A stretch of 64,000 nt of DNA from Sphingomonas quercus (GCF_018863195.1 NZ_JAHKRT010000004.1:186001-250000); one strand, 5' to 3'; shown: positions 37,826-48,868, counted from the first letter of the stretch. Notes: generated from the sequence alone by a model not told the origin. Made by a program: numbers and translations.

Positions 37826-39154
37826 ATGCGAAGGATTCAACGGGACGCCGGGGCTGCGTTGTCCGGATTTTCATGCGCGATACTGGCGGCACTCCTCAGC
37901 TCGTGCGTCGCGCCGCTGACGAGGCCGCCGGGTCTGGCATGCGGCGCCCGCCTGCCGCTGCACGAGCCGGTCGACCCCACCGCCGCCGCCAGCATCCCCA
38001 CCCTGCTCGACGACACCATCGCCATCAAGCGGCGCGCGGCGCCGGGCGGGCAGGTGGTCGTGACGATCCTCGCGCTGTCCGGCGGCGGGAAATATGGCGC
38101 GTTCGGCGCCGGGTTCCTCGCCGGCTGGTCAGAGGCGGAACGCAACGGCCAGATCGTGCCGATCCGGCGCGAAGAGGTCGATATCGTCACCGGCATCAGC
38201 ACCGGGGCGCTGCTCGCCAGCTTCGCGGCAGCCGGCAATCAGGCCGATCCGCAGGAACGCGCGCGAGCGGACCGCGCCGCGCAGGCGGCCTATCAGGCGT
38301 CCGACCGCGACCTGATCCGCAAGAAGGGCATGCTCGCCGCGCTGACCTCCAACGGACTGGTCGATCCCAAGGGGCTGCTGGACATTCGCGTCGCCAATTC
38401 GGTGGCGGCCTTCCGCGACGATGTCGCCCGCCTGCCGGATGGCCATAAGGTGCTGATCGGCGCGACCAACCTCACCAACGGCAAATTCTACGTCGCCGAC
38501 ATGCGCGAGGTGGCGCGCAACGGCGCTGCCGCCGATGCCTGCTACACCGAATGGCTGCTCGCCTCGGCGGCGGTGCCGGCCTCCTTCCCGCCGCGCTTCA
38601 TCGACGGCCACGGCTATGTCGATGGCGGCGTGCGATTCGGCGCGTTTCTCGGCAACGACGTGCAGCGCGTGGTGCGGCGGACCCGCGCGCCGGGCGATCC
38701 CCTTGCCGATGCCGATGTGCGGGTGAACCTGATCGCGCTGTTCAACAATCCGGTCACCGCCAACAGCCCGGCACGGGATCCGGCCGCCGCGCTCGCCTGC
38801 GACCGGTCGACGCTGGCCACCGCGGCGCGGGATTGCCCGGCGGTGAAGAACAAGCTGATCGACCTCGCGCTGCGCTCGGCCGGCGATATCATGACCCACC
38901 AGGTCTATCTCGACTCGCTCTATCGCCTGCAGCGCGAGCTGGAGGCGGCGGGCATCCTCGGCCTCAGCAAGTTCATCTATGCCGCGCCGGCGCAGATCGC
39001 GGCCAAGGGCTGCCGCGCGACGACGAGCGACCAGTTCGACCGCGGCTACATGGATTGCCTGTACCAGCTCGGCTACGAGATCGCCCAGGATCCGGCGCGG
39101 TGGCAGAATTTCGACACCGTCCCGCGCGGCGCGCGGGCCAATGAAAGGCGTTGA
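37826..39154 (+). CDS. Patatin-like phospholipase, predicted lipoprotein
   Basis: A 442-residue patatin-fold acyl hydrolase. The signal peptide ends in a lipobox (LLSSC, Cys27), so the mature protein is probably membrane-anchored and faces the periplasm or cell surface. The oxyanion-hole loop SGGGKYGAFGAG is at about residues 85-96, the nucleophile Ser125 is in GISTG, and the catalytic Asp266 is in DGG, so the dyad is intact. The gene ends three bases before the start of the 1198-residue triple-hydrolase protein, and the two almost certainly form one operon. Confidence 0.9.
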   Translation: MRRIQRDAGAALSGFSCAILAALLSSCVAPLTRPPGLACGARLPLHEPVDPTAAASIPTLLDDTIAIKRRAAPGGQVVVTILALSGGGKYGAFGAGFLAGWSEAERNGQIVPIRREEVDIVTGISTGALLASFAAAGNQADPQERARADRAAQAAYQASDRDLIRKKGMLAALTSNGLVDPKGLLDIRVANSVAAFRDDVARLPDGHKVLIGATNLTNGKFYVADMREVARNGAAADACYTEWLLASAAVPASFPPRFIDGHGYVDGGVRFGAFLGNDVQRVVRRTRAPGDPLADADVRVNLIALFNNPVTANSPARDPAAALACDRSTLATAARDCPAVKNKLIDLALRSAGDIMTHQVYLDSLYRLQRELEAAGILGLSKFIYAAPAQIAAKGCRATTSDQFDRGYMDCLYQLGYEIAQDPARWQNFDTVPRGARANERR

Positions 39155-39157
39155 TCC

Positions 39158-42100
39158 ATGGCCGCCGCACCCGCCCCCTTCGCGCTCGAGCGGCGCGATC
39201 CGGACTATGCGATCATCGAGATCTTCGCCGGCGACAATAACCTCGCCAACTTCGTCGCACCCGACCTGCAGGAGGCGCTGAACGGGCTGGGCAGCGCCGG
39301 GTCGATGCTGGCGCTGGTCGATTATGCCTCGCGGCCGACCGAGGTGCTGGAGATCACCAACGGCCGCGCACGGCGGATCGAGGCGCCCGGCGAGATCGAC
39401 ACCGGCGACGCGAAGACGCTCGCCACCTTCCTCGCCCGCGCGCTGGCGAGCTATGCCGCCGACGTGCCGGTCGCCATCGGCTTCTGGGATCACGGCAGCG
39501 GCGTGTTCGACGAGCGCGACCGCAACGGGGAGCTAGTGTCCCTCGCCCGCGATGCCGCAGCGCGGCCGCCGCGGCGGCTGGTGCCGTCGGGCAGGCTGTT
39601 CGGCCGCGGCGCCAGGGGCAGCGCCGGCGACGTCCGCATCGAGGCGATGCTGAACGACGACAGCAGCGGCGGCCTGCTGACGACGCGCGAGGCTGGCGCC
39701 GTGCTGCGCGCCGCCGTGCGCGACGGCAAGCGCAAGGTGACGGCGATCTTCTCGGACGCCTGCCTCAACGGCATGGTCGAGGTGGTCCACGAATTCGGCG
39801 ACATCGCCGAGGTGGTGATCGGCTCGCAGGAGCTCGAGCCCGGCGACGGCTGGGACTATACCGGCTTCCTCACGCAACTGGCGGCGCCCTATGACGCGCC
39901 CGCCTTTGGTCGCGCCGCGGTCGAGGCCTATGGCGCCTGTTATCGCACCCGCCTCGACCAGCAGCCGATAACCCTGGGCGCGTTCCGCACCGGGGACGGG
40001 ATCGCCACCGCCTTCAAGGCGCTCGTCCAGGCCGCGGAAGCGGGCGGCGATGCCGCCTTTCGCCTGCTCGATCGCGCGCGCGCGGCGGCGACCAGCTTCG
40101 CCGGGCGCGACAGCTACGACCTGATCGAGTTCGCGCGCGCCGTGGTGAAGCTCGGCGCCGGGCCGATCGCGGCTGCGGCGACGGCGCTCGCCGAGGCGGG
40201 CGAGGCGGCGCGGATCGACAGCGTCGCGATCGGATCGCAGGTGGCGCGCGCCACCGGCCTGTCCTTCTGGTTCCCGCGCGATGCCGCCGCGCTGGCGCGC
40301 GATCGCGACACCTACCGCACGCTGCAGTTCGACAAGGCGACCGGGTGGAGCGCTTATCTCGACCGCCATCGCAGCATCGCCACGGCCGGCCATGCCCGCG
40401 CCGCGCCCGCAGCCGGCCGCAGCACCCCGCGCGAGCCCCTCGCCCTCGGCACCAGGGCGGTGCCGACGGTGGTCTACGTCCACGGCATCGGCAACAAGCC
40501 GCCGGCGGCGGTGCTGAAATGCCAGTGGGACCGGGCGTTGTTCGGCAACGAGATCGGCGACCGCAGCCGCATGTGCTATTGGGTCAATCGCGATTATTAC
40601 CCGGTGCCTGCCACCGACAGCTGCGCGGGCAGCGACGTCGTCCAGGTCGACGATGCGGAGATATCGACCCGCGCCGTGATCGCGCTCGCGTCAGGCGAGG
40701 AGGGGTCGGAGGCCCGCGCCATCGCCGGCGAGATCGAGGCGCTCGCCAGGACCCCCAAGCAAAAGCGCACGCTGGCGGCGATTGCCGCCAAGCTGGAGGC
40801 GAGGCGCGATCCGCCGGCCGCCGCCGCGCTCGATGTCTCGGCCAGGCTGATCCCGCTGCCGGACACGTTGCGCGACCTGATGGCCGGGAAATTGACGAGG
40901 GCGTTCCTGCGCGACGTCAACGATTTCCTGTTCAAGCCCGAGCGTCGCGAGGCGATGAAGCAGGCCGTGCGCGAGCGGCTGGGCGATGGCGGCACCTACG
41001 CGATGGTCGCGCACAGCCAGGGCACGATGATCGCCTTCGACGTGCTGCACGATCTCGATCCGGCGAAATATCACGTGCCGCTGTTCCTCACCATCGGATC
41101 GCCGCTCGGCATGGAAGAGGTGAAGGATCGCTTCAAGACGTGGAAGGTGCCGCGCGAAATCCCGCCCTGCGTGCAGCGCTGGGTCAATGTCGCCGACATG
41201 CTCGACCCGGTCGCGATCGATTCCGACCTGTCGGGAGATTATGCCGGCGGCGTCGAGAACCATAACCGCTTCTTCCTCAATCCCGATTCTCCCCGCCATC
41301 CGCATTCGGCGACCGGCTATCTCGGCACCGGCTTCGCACGGAAGCCGGTGATGGAGACGGTCGGCGCCTCGTTCGGCCAGATCATCGCGCCGGTGGTCAT
41401 CGCCAAGGATCTTGTCGAGCTCATGGAGAATGCACGCCACGACGAACGCCAGAATGTGCTGATCCAGCTCGCCAGCGCGACCTCGGCAACGGCGGCGGAC
41501 CTCGACGCGGCGGCGTCCGGCATCGAGGCGCGGATCCACGCGCTGGTGGCGGCGGGCGGCGGCGACCCGGACGATGCGCAGGTCGACCGGCTGCGCCGCT
41601 ATGTCGCCGCGAGGCTGACGCGCGGTGAGATGGACGGCCTGCGCGCCGCCTATCGCGACCTGTCGATCAAGATGGCGTGGCGCGACAGCGAGAAGCGCGC
41701 GCTGATCGCGGATTCGACCAACACCATCCAGGCGAGGCCGGCCAATCTCGGCTATGGCGCCGACGGCCATGACATCGCTTGGGCGGTGCTCGACAGCGGC
41801 ATCTGCGCCGACCATCCCCATTTCGCGCGCACCGGCTATGGCCGCAACGCGGTGATCGCCCAATATGATTGCCTCGGGCGCGGCGCGCCGCAGCGGCTGG
41901 TGCCGGGCGATGCCGCGTTCGGCCGCCTCGACGGCAATGGCCACGGCACCCATGTCGCCGGCATCATCGCCGGCGAGGGCCAGGCGATGCGCGACGGCGT
42001 CGCCACCTGGTTTCGCGGCATGGCGCCGGCGGCGCGGCTTTATGGCTTCAAGGTGCTCGACGATGACGGCCGCGGCCGCGATTCGGCGATCATCAAGGCG

Positions 42101-42754
42101 CTGGACGCGATCGCCGACATCAATGAGCGCGCCGGGCGGCTGGTCATCCACGGCATCAACCTCAGCCTCGGCGGCGCGTTCGACCCCAGCGTCTATGGCT
42201 GCGGCCACACGCCGCTCTGCGAGGAGATCAAGCGCCTGTGGCGGCAGGGCGTGCTCACCGTCGTCGCCGCCGGCAACGAAGGCTATGCCGTGCTCGACGG
42301 CGCGAGCGGCGCGATCCAGGCCAACATGGACCTGTCGATCGGCGATCCCGCCAATCTCGACGAGGCGATCGCCGTCGGATCGGTCCACAAGACCAATCCG
42401 CACAGCTACGGCATCTCCTATTTCTCCTCGCGCGGGCCGACCGCGGACGGGCGCGCCAAGCCGGACCTCGTGGCGCCGGGCGAACGCATCATCTCGGCCC
42501 GATACGACTGGCAGACCAGCCGCGCGGCGATCCCCGAAGTCGAGACGCTCTATGCGGAGATGAGCGGCACCAGCATGGCCGCCCCCCATGTCTCGGGTCT
42601 GCTCGCCGCATTCCTGTCGCAGCGGCTGGAATTCGTCGGCGAGCCCGACAAGGTGAAGCGCATCCTGCTCAACGGCTGCGTCGACCTGCGTCGGGATCGC
42701 TACATGCAGGGATCGGGACTGCCGAACCTGATCAAGATGCTCGCTCTCGAATAG
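39158..42754 (+). CDS. Triple fusion: clostripain-like (C11), alpha/beta hydrolase and subtilisin (S8) domains
   Basis: A 1198-residue protein with three hydrolase domains. Residues 15-400 resemble clostripain-family cysteine peptidases: His112 in FWDHGSG and Cys202 in SDACLNG form the expected dyad. Residues 430-760 are a lipase/esterase-like alpha/beta hydrolase with YVHGIGN and nucleophile Ser620 in VAHSQGT; Asp683 and His702 may complete its triad. Residues 865-1195 are subtilisin-like, with Asp879 (VLDSG), His929 (GNGHGTHVAG), Asn1040 (AAGNEG) and Ser1139 (SGTSMAAPH). There is no signal peptide. The patatin lipoprotein precedes it by three bases. I do not know a characterised protein with this order; substrates are unknown. 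Confidence 0.85.
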   Translation: MAAAPAPFALERRDPDYAIIEIFAGDNNLANFVAPDLQEALNGLGSAGSMLALVDYASRPTEVLEITNGRARRIEAPGEIDTGDAKTLATFLARALASYAADVPVAIGFWDHGSGVFDERDRNGELVSLARDAAARPPRRLVPSGRLFGRGARGSAGDVRIEAMLNDDSSGGLLTTREAGAVLRAAVRDGKRKVTAIFSDACLNGMVEVVHEFGDIAEVVIGSQELEPGDGWDYTGFLTQLAAPYDAPAFGRAAVEAYGACYRTRLDQQPITLGAFRTGDGIATAFKALVQAAEAGGDAAFRLLDRARAAATSFAGRDSYDLIEFARAVVKLGAGPIAAAATALAEAGEAARIDSVAIGSQVARATGLSFWFPRDAAALARDRDTYRTLQFDKATGWSAYLDRHRSIATAGHARAAPAAGRSTPREPLALGTRAVPTVVYVHGIGNKPPAAVLKCQWDRALFGNEIGDRSRMCYWVNRDYYPVPATDSCAGSDVVQVDDAEISTRAVIALASGEEGSEARAIAGEIEALARTPKQKRTLAAIAAKLEARRDPPAAAALDVSARLIPLPDTLRDLMAGKLTRAFLRDVNDFLFKPERREAMKQAVRERLGDGGTYAMVAHSQGTMIAFDVLHDLDPAKYHVPLFLTIGSPLGMEEVKDRFKTWKVPREIPPCVQRWVNVADMLDPVAIDSDLSGDYAGGVENHNRFFLNPDSPRHPHSATGYLGTGFARKPVMETVGASFGQIIAPVVIAKDLVELMENARHDERQNVLIQLASATSATAADLDAAASGIEARIHALVAAGGGDPDDAQVDRLRRYVAARLTRGEMDGLRAAYRDLSIKMAWRDSEKRALIADSTNTIQARPANLGYGADGHDIAWAVLDSGICADHPHFARTGYGRNAVIAQYDCLGRGAPQRLVPGDAAFGRLDGNGHGTHVAGIIAGEGQAMRDGVATWFRGMAPAARLYGFKVLDDDGRGRDSAIIKALDAIADINERAGRLVIHGINLSLGGAFDPSVYGCGHTPLCEEIKRLWRQGVLTVVAAGNEGYAVLDGASGAIQANMDLSIGDPANLDEAIAVGSVHKTNPHSYGISYFSSRGPTADGRAKPDLVAPGERIISARYDWQTSRAAIPEVETLYAEMSGTSMAAPHVSGLLAAFLSQRLEFVGEPDKVKRILLNGCVDLRRDRYMQGSGLPNLIKMLALE

Positions 42755-42796
42755 GCGCCCACGGCCGGTCTTCCTTCCGGCGGGCGGGCTCCCTAA

Positions 42797-43483
42797 ATGC
42801 CGGCCATGGCCCCCTCCCCCTCCGATGCGCTGAAGCGAGCCGCCGCCGAGGCCGCGGTCGACGAGGTGAAGTCGGGGATGATCGTCGGCCTCGGCACCGG
42901 CAGCACCGCCGCCTTCGCCATCGAGGCGCTGGCACGAAAGGCGCGCAACGGGCTCGACATCCGCGCCGTGGCGACGTCGGAGCGCAGCGCCGCCCAGGCG
43001 CGGGCGGAAGGCATCACGCTGATCGACATGGACGGACTGGCCGCGATCGACCTCGCCATCGACGGCGTCGACGAGATCGACGCCCGGCTCCGCGCCATCA
43101 AGGGTGCCGGCGGGGCGATGCTGCGCGAGAAGATCGTCGCCGCCGCCGCCCGCCGGATGATCGCCGTCGCCGACGTCTCCAAGGCGGTGGACCGACTCGG
43201 GCAGAGGCCGGTGCCGGTGGAGGTGCTGCCGCTGGCGCAGGGCTATGTCGCGGCGGCGATCCGCGCCCTTGGCGGCGATCCGGCGCTGCGGGCGGGCACG
43301 CGCACCGATCAGGGCAATGTCATCCTCGACTGCCGCTTCGCCGCGCTCGACGATCCGGCGGCGCTCGCCGACCGGCTCGCGGCGATCCCGGGCGCTCTCG
43401 GCCACGGCCTGTTCGTGACGGAGATCGACGCGCTCTATCTGGCGACGCCCGGCGGGATCGTGGTGCGGGCGCGGCCGGGCTGA
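42797..43483 (+). CDS. rpiA: Ribose-5-phosphate isomerase A
   Basis: A 228-residue enzyme interconverting ribose-5-phosphate and ribulose-5-phosphate. Signature residues GLGTGSTAAF (about 31-40), DGVDEID and KGAGGAMLREK are intact, including the catalytic Glu and Lys region. Two ATGs (42797, 42806) are possible; neither has a strong ribosome site. It starts the pentose phosphate gene group and lies about 40 bases beyond the triple-hydrolase gene. Confidence 0.95.
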   Translation: MPAMAPSPSDALKRAAAEAAVDEVKSGMIVGLGTGSTAAFAIEALARKARNGLDIRAVATSERSAAQARAEGITLIDMDGLAAIDLAIDGVDEIDARLRAIKGAGGAMLREKIVAAAARRMIAVADVSKAVDRLGQRPVPVEVLPLAQGYVAAAIRALGGDPALRAGTRTDQGNVILDCRFAALDDPAALADRLAAIPGALGHGLFVTEIDALYLATPGGIVVRARPG

Positions 43484-43498
43484 TCCAAATTAGTTCGG

Positions 43499-43529
43499 GC
43501 CGGCGTGCATCCTTCCCCGGGACGCCGGC
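43499..43529. other. Short inverted repeat between rpiA and tkt
   Basis: An 8-bp stem (GCCGGCGT with ACGCCGGC) around a 15-base loop. It may be a weak terminator or a stabilising hairpin. No T-tract follows. Confidence 0.3.
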
Positions 43530-43564
43530 GTTGCGCCCCTGCCCCCGCAAGGATTGATCCCTTC

Positions 43565-45625
43565 ATGACTGCTGCCCCCTCGCCCGAGCGGCTCGCTATC
43601 GACACCATTCGCACGCTCGCCATGGATGCGGTGCAGAAGGCCAATTCCGGCCATCCCGGCACGCCGATGGCGCTGGCGCCGGTCGCCCACACCTTGTGGT
43701 CGCGCTTCCTGCGCTACGATCCGGCGGCGCCCGACTGGCCCAATCGCGACCGTTTCGTGTTGTCCTGCGGCCATGCCTCGATGCTGCTTTACGCATTACT
43801 CCACCTGGCAGGGGTCGAAGAGATCGACGCGGACGGCAACAAGACCGGCCAGCCGGCGGTGAGCCTCGACGACATCAGGCAGTTCCGGCAGCTCGGCTCG
43901 AAGACGCCGGGCCATCCCGAATATCGCATCACAACCGGCGTCGAGACGACCACCGGCCCGCTCGGCCAGGGCTGCGGCAATTCGGTCGGCATGGCGATCG
44001 CGGCGCGCTGGCTGGCGAGCCGGTTCAACCGCGACGGCTTCACCCTGTTCGACAATGACGTCTACGTCTTCTGCTCGGACGGCGACCTGATGGAAGGGGT
44101 GGCCAGCGAGGCGGCCTCGATGGCGGGGCACCTCAGGCTCGGCAATCTCTGCTGGGTCTATGACGACAACCACATCACCATCGAGGGCGACACCGCACTC
44201 GCCTTCGACGAGGACGTGCCGGCGCGGTTCGCGGCCTATGGCTGGCAGACGATCGTGCTCGACGATGCCGAGGATGTGGAGGCGTTCGCCCGTGCTCTCG
44301 ACCAATTCAGGGCGACCGACGACCGGCCGACGCTGATCGTCGTCAAGTCGATCATCGGCTATGGCTTCCCGACCCGCGCCGGCACCCACAAGGCGCATAG
44401 CGACGCGCCCGGCGAGGAGGAGATACGCGGCGCCAAGAAAGCCTATGGCTGGCCGCAGGACGCTCAGTTCCTCGTGCCGGAGGAGGCGAAGCGCTCCTTC
44501 ACGGAGGCGGTCGCCGGGCGCGGCCGGCCGCTGCGCGAGGCGTGGGAGGAGATGTTCGCGCGCTATCGCGAGGCGCATCCGGAAATGGCGGAGGCGCTCG
44601 ACCAGCTGCGCCGCGGCCGCATGCCGGACGATTGGGCGGCGGCGCTGCCCGGCTTCCCGGCCGATGCCAAGGGCATGGCCAGCCGCGAGGCGAGCGGCAA
44701 GGTGCTGAACGCGATCGCCGCCAAGGCGCCGTGGCTGGTCGGCGGCGCGGCAGACCTGTCGCCCTCGACCAAGACCGACGTCAAGGACGCGCCCTCGCTG
44801 GAGGCGGACAGCCCGGGCGGGCGCAACATGCATTTCGGCATCCGTGAGCATGCGATGGGCTCGATCGCCAACGGCATGGCGCTGACCTATCTGCGCCCCT
44901 ACACCGGCACGTTCATGGTCTTTTCGGACTATATGCGCCCGCCCATCCGGCTGGCCGCGATCATGGAATTGCCGGTGATCTTCGTCTTCACCCATGATTC
45001 GATCGGCGTCGGCGAGGACGGGCCGACCCACCAGCCGATCGAGCAGCTGGCGGCGCTGCGTGCCATTCCCGGCCTCGACACGATCCGCCCCGGCGATGCC
45101 AACGAGACGGCGGTGGCGTGGAAGGTGGCGCTGACCCACACTCACGAGCCGACCGCGCTGATCCTGTCGCGTCAGCCGATCGCGACGCTCGATCGGGGAC
45201 GCTATGCCCCCGCGGATGGACTGGAGAAGGGCGGGTATGTGCTCGGCGACTGCGCGGGCACGCCGGAGATCATCCTGATCGGCACGGGATCGGAGCTGCC
45301 GCTGGTCGTCGCCGCCCATGAGCGGCTGGCCGCCGACGGGGTGCGATCGCGGGTGGTGTCGATGCCGAGCTGGTATCTGTTCGAAAAGCAGGATCGCGCC
45401 TATCGCGACACCGTGCTGCCGCCAGGCGTGCGCGCGCGGCTGGCTGTCGAGCAGGGCGGCGCGATGGGGTGGGATCGCTATGTCGGCACGGACGGCGAGA
45501 CGGTGACGATGTCCACCTTCGGCGCGTCCGCCCCGATCGCCAAGCTGCAGGAGAAATTCGGCTTCACCGTCGATCAGGTCGTGGACAAGGCACGGGCGCT
45601 GGCGAAGCGGCTCGGCGACAACTGA
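43565..45625 (+). CDS. tkt: Transketolase
   Basis: A 686-residue thiamine diphosphate enzyme of the non-oxidative pentose phosphate pathway. The typical motifs are [14 protein letters not shown], the ThDP-binding GDG...N segment ([19 protein letters not shown]) and [11 protein letters not shown]. Full family length. ATG 43565 is chosen because conserved sequence starts there; AAGGA lies about 12 bases upstream. It lies between rpiA and gnd on one strand. Confidence 0.96.
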   Translation: MTAAPSPERLAIDTIRTLAMDAVQKANSGHPGTPMALAPVAHTLWSRFLRYDPAAPDWPNRDRFVLSCGHASMLLYALLHLAGVEEIDADGNKTGQPAVSLDDIRQFRQLGSKTPGHPEYRITTGVETTTGPLGQGCGNSVGMAIAARWLASRFNRDGFTLFDNDVYVFCSDGDLMEGVASEAASMAGHLRLGNLCWVYDDNHITIEGDTALAFDEDVPARFAAYGWQTIVLDDAEDVEAFARALDQFRATDDRPTLIVVKSIIGYGFPTRAGTHKAHSDAPGEEEIRGAKKAYGWPQDAQFLVPEEAKRSFTEAVAGRGRPLREAWEEMFARYREAHPEMAEALDQLRRGRMPDDWAAALPGFPADAKGMASREASGKVLNAIAAKAPWLVGGAADLSPSTKTDVKDAPSLEADSPGGRNMHFGIREHAMGSIANGMALTYLRPYTGTFMVFSDYMRPPIRLAAIMELPVIFVFTHDSIGVGEDGPTHQPIEQLAALRAIPGLDTIRPGDANETAVAWKVALTHTHEPTALILSRQPIATLDRGRYAPADGLEKGGYVLGDCAGTPEIILIGTGSELPLVVAAHERLAADGVRSRVVSMPSWYLFEKQDRAYRDTVLPPGVRARLAVEQGGAMGWDRYVGTDGETVTMSTFGASAPIAKLQEKFGFTVDQVVDKARALAKRLGDN

Positions 45626-45657
45626 CTTTTGGCACAGACAAGGAAGGAAACCGGCGC

Positions 45658-46644
45658 ATGCGCTTGGCAATGATCGGCCTCGGCCGCATGGGCGCGAATA
45701 TCGCGCGGCGCTTGATGCGCGGCGGGCACGAGATCGTCGCCTATGATCGCGACCATGCAGCGGTCGAGGCGCTGGCGAAGGATGGCGCTGTCGGCGCCGC
45801 CTCGCTGGACGCGGTGAGCGGCATGCTGGACGGCCCGCGCGTCTTCTGGGTGATGCTGCCCGCCGGCGAGCCGACCGAAACGACGATCGCCGCGCTGCTC
45901 GATCGGGCCGGCCCCGGGGACGTGATCATCGACGGCGGCAACACCTTCTACAAGGACGATATCCGCCGCGCGAAGCTCTGCGCGGAGCGGCAGGTCGCCT
46001 ATGTCGATGTCGGCACTTCGGGCGGCGTGTGGGGGCTGGACCGCGGCTATTGCATGATGATCGGCGGCGACAAGGCGGTGGTCGACCGGCTCGACCCGAT
46101 CTTCGAGACGCTGGCGCCCGGCCTCGGCACCATCCCGCGCACGCCCGACCGGCTGAACCGGGAGGGCTGCGATCCGCGTGCCGAGAAGGGCTATATCCAT
46201 TGCGGCGACGCAGGCTCCGGCCATTTCGTGAAGATGGTCCATAACGGCATCGAATATGGGCTGATGGCCGCCTATGCCGAGGGCTTCGACGTGCTGAAGA
46301 GCAAGTCGTCGGAGCGGCTGCCCGAAGACGAGCGGTTCGACCTCAACCTCACCGACATCGCGGAGGTGTGGCGGCGCGGCTCGGTGATCTCGTCCTGGTT
46401 GCTCGATCTCACCGCCTCGGCGCTGGCCAAGGACCAGGCGCTCGAAAATTTCAGCGGCAAGGTCGCGGATTCCGGTGAAGGCCAGTGGACGATCCATGCC
46501 GCGATGGAGGAGGCGGTGCCGGTCTATGCGCTGTCGGCGGCGCTGTTCGCGCGCTATCGCAGCCGTGTCGACACCACGTTCGGCGACAAGCTCCTCTCCG
46601 CGATGCGCTTCGGCTTCGGCGGGCATGTCGAAATGCCGCAATGA
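45658..46644 (+). CDS. gnd: 6-phosphogluconate dehydrogenase, decarboxylating, short type
   Basis: A 328-residue dehydrogenase converting 6-phosphogluconate to ribulose-5-phosphate. It is the short GntZ/YqeC-like form with Rossmann [26 protein letters not shown] and the catalytic [10 protein letters not shown]. This form is often NAD-specific, which would make it catabolic; cofactor choice is inference. Its stop overlaps the zwf start by four bases. AAGGAAGGAAA precedes the ATG. Confidence 0.94.
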   Translation: MRLAMIGLGRMGANIARRLMRGGHEIVAYDRDHAAVEALAKDGAVGAASLDAVSGMLDGPRVFWVMLPAGEPTETTIAALLDRAGPGDVIIDGGNTFYKDDIRRAKLCAERQVAYVDVGTSGGVWGLDRGYCMMIGGDKAVVDRLDPIFETLAPGLGTIPRTPDRLNREGCDPRAEKGYIHCGDAGSGHFVKMVHNGIEYGLMAAYAEGFDVLKSKSSERLPEDERFDLNLTDIAEVWRRGSVISSWLLDLTASALAKDQALENFSGKVADSGEGQWTIHAAMEEAVPVYALSAALFARYRSRVDTTFGDKLLSAMRFGFGGHVEMPQ

Positions 46645-48071
46645 GCGAGGCACCACGGGCGCCGGCCGCCACCATCGTCATCTTCGGCGCGATGGGCGAT
46701 CTCGCCCGCCGTCTGCTGGCCCCGGCCCTGCTCAATCTCGAAAAGGCCGGCCTGCTCGACGCCGACACCTCCATCCTCGGCATCAGCCATGGCGAGGGGG
46801 ACGATGCGCGGCTCGCCGAACATCTCTCGGCGATGGTCGAGGACAAGGCGGCGTGGCAGGGCTTCGCCGGGCGCATCCATTATCTGCGCGGCGATTTCGC
46901 GGAGGACGGGCTCTACGCCGCGCTGAAGGAGCGGCTTTCGGGCAACGCCGTCTTCTACCTGGCGACGGCGCCGTCCTTCTTCGCGCCGGTGGCCGAGCGG
47001 CTCGGCAAGGCCGGGCTGCTCGGCGAGGCGGACGGGTTTCGCCGCGTCGTCATCGAGAAGCCGTTCGGCACCGACCTCGCCTCCGCGCAGGCGCTCAACC
47101 GTTGCGTGCTGGCCCATGCGAGCGAGGCGCAAATCTACCGGATCGATCATTTCCTCGGCAAGGAGACGGTGCAGAACATCGCCGTCGCCCGCTTCGGCAA
47201 TCCGCTGATCGAGGCGGTGTGGAACAGCCGCTACGTCGATCATGTGGAGATCACCGCCGCCGAGAGCGTCGCGGTCGGCACCCGCGGCAAATTCTATGAC
47301 GAGACCGGCGCGCTGCGCGACATGGTGCCCAATCATCTGTTCCAGCTGCTGGCGCTGGTCGGCATGGAACCGCCCAACAGCTTCGATGCCGAGGCGGTGC
47401 GGAGCGAGAAGGCCAAGGTTATCGCCGCCGTGCGGCCGATCGCGCCGGAGGATGCGGTGCGCGGCCGCTATCTGGGGGGCGAGGCCGGCGGCGAGGCGGT
47501 GCCCGCCTATCGCGACACGGCCGACGTGGCGGCCGACAGCCGCACCGAGACCTATGTGGCGATGAAGGTCGCGGTGGAGACGTGGCGCTGGCACGGCGTG
47601 CCCTTCTACCTGCGCACCGGCAAGGCGCTGGCGGCGCGCGATACCGAGATTGTGCTCACCTTCCGCGAGGCGCCGCTGACGCTGTTCCGCGACACCGCCG
47701 CGCCGACCCTGCCGCCCAACCGGCTGGTGCTGCAGATCCAGCCGGACGAGGGCATCCATCTCGACATGGCGGTGAAGAAGCCCGGGCCGCTGATCGAGAC
47801 CGCGCCGGCCACGCTCGACTTCGCTTATGGCGAGCATTTCGAGCTGGGCCATCGCACCGGCTATGAGACATTGCTCTATGACGTGCTGATCGGCGACCAG
47901 TCGCTGTTCCAGCGCGCCGACCAGATCGAGGGCGGATGGCGCGCGGTGCAGCCGCTGCTCGATGCCTTCAGGACCGGCGAGCCGGAGGATTATGCGCCCG
48001 GCGGCACCGGCCCCGCCTCGGCCGATGCGCTGCTCGCGCGTGACGGCCGGACATGGAACCCGATCGCATGA
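46641..48071 (+). CDS. zwf: Glucose-6-phosphate 1-dehydrogenase
   Basis: A 476-residue enzyme oxidising glucose-6-phosphate to 6-phosphogluconolactone. The coenzyme motif is GAMGDLARR, a Met for the usual Ser in the family GASGDLAKR. The substrate-binding RIDHFLGKE is intact. ATGA overlaps join it to gnd before and the HAD gene after. No 6-phosphogluconolactonase gene is seen in the window. Confidence 0.95.
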   Translation: MSEAPRAPAATIVIFGAMGDLARRLLAPALLNLEKAGLLDADTSILGISHGEGDDARLAEHLSAMVEDKAAWQGFAGRIHYLRGDFAEDGLYAALKERLSGNAVFYLATAPSFFAPVAERLGKAGLLGEADGFRRVVIEKPFGTDLASAQALNRCVLAHASEAQIYRIDHFLGKETVQNIAVARFGNPLIEAVWNSRYVDHVEITAAESVAVGTRGKFYDETGALRDMVPNHLFQLLALVGMEPPNSFDAEAVRSEKAKVIAAVRPIAPEDAVRGRYLGGEAGGEAVPAYRDTADVAADSRTETYVAMKVAVETWRWHGVPFYLRTGKALAARDTEIVLTFREAPLTLFRDTAAPTLPPNRLVLQIQPDEGIHLDMAVKKPGPLIETAPATLDFAYGEHFELGHRTGYETLLYDVLIGDQSLFQRADQIEGGWRAVQPLLDAFRTGEPEDYAPGGTGPASADALLARDGRTWNPIA

Positions 48072-48868
48072 CCGATATCCGCCTGCTCATCTCCGATGTC
48101 GACGGCACGCTCGTCCGCTCCGACAAGACGCTGAGCGACGCCGTCATCGCCGCCGCCGGCCGGCTGGAGGCGGCGGGGATCATGATGTCGCTGATCAGCG
48201 CGCGGCCGCCGAGCGGCATCGGCTGGATCGCCGGGCGGCTCGGCCTCAAGGGCGCGATCGGCGCGTTCAACGGCGGCACCTTGCTCGGCGGGGACGGCTC
48301 CATCCTGCGCGCCGAGCGGCTTGCCGCTGACACCGCCGCCGCCGCGCTCAGCGCGATCGACCGGCCCGACGTCATCAAATGGCTGTTCGCCGACGGGCAA
48401 TGGCACACCGACCGGCTCGACGATCATTACACCCCGCGCGAGCGGCGATCAGCCAATCAGGAGCCGGTGGTGTGCACCGATTTCGGCCGCTTCCTCGACC
48501 GGGTCGACAAGATCGTCGCGGTGTCGGCCGATCACGCCATGCTGGCCGGGCTGGAGGCCGCGGTGGCCGGCACGCTCGGCGACGGCGCCAATGTCGCGCG
48601 CTCCCAGCCCTATTATCTCGACATCACCGCACCGGCCGCCAACAAGGGCGACGGCGTCGCCGCGCTGGCCGAGGCGGCCGGCGTGACGCTGGACGAGGTG
48701 GTGGTGATCGGCGACCAGTATAACGACCTGCCGATGTTCCGCCGCGCCGGCCGCGCCATCGCCATGGGGCAGGCGCCGGAGGATGTCCGCCGCGCCGCCG
48801 CCGACGTGACCGACAGCAATGACGAGGACGGCGTCGCCAGCGCCATCGACCGGCTGCTGGCCCGATGA
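48068..48868 (+). CDS. Cof-type HAD-IIB hydrolase
   Basis: A 266-residue haloacid dehalogenase-superfamily phosphatase. Motif I is SDVDGTL with both catalytic Asp residues, motif III has the Lys in NKGDGV, and motif IV is VIGDQYNDLPMF. It resembles Cof/YidA-type sugar-phosphate phosphatases. Overlapping stops and starts with zwf and the next HAD gene indicate an operon, so the substrate may be a sugar phosphate of this pathway. Confidence 0.9.
   Translation: MTDIRLLISDVDGTLVRSDKTLSDAVIAAAGRLEAAGIMMSLISARPPSGIGWIAGRLGLKGAIGAFNGGTLLGGDGSILRAERLAADTAAAALSAIDRPDVIKWLFADGQWHTDRLDDHYTPRERRSANQEPVVCTDFGRFLDRVDKIVAVSADHAMLAGLEAAVAGTLGDGANVARSQPYYLDITAPAANKGDGVAALAEAAGVTLDEVVVIGDQYNDLPMFRRAGRAIAMGQAPEDVRRAAADVTDSNDEDGVASAIDRLLAR

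Noticed and set aside
40691-43405. 904-codon open frame on the minus strand across the triple-hydrolase and rpiA genes
   Set aside because: Antisense to clearly coding sequence; high GC leaves the opposite frame free of stops. Its His/Arg/Gly-rich composition matches no family.
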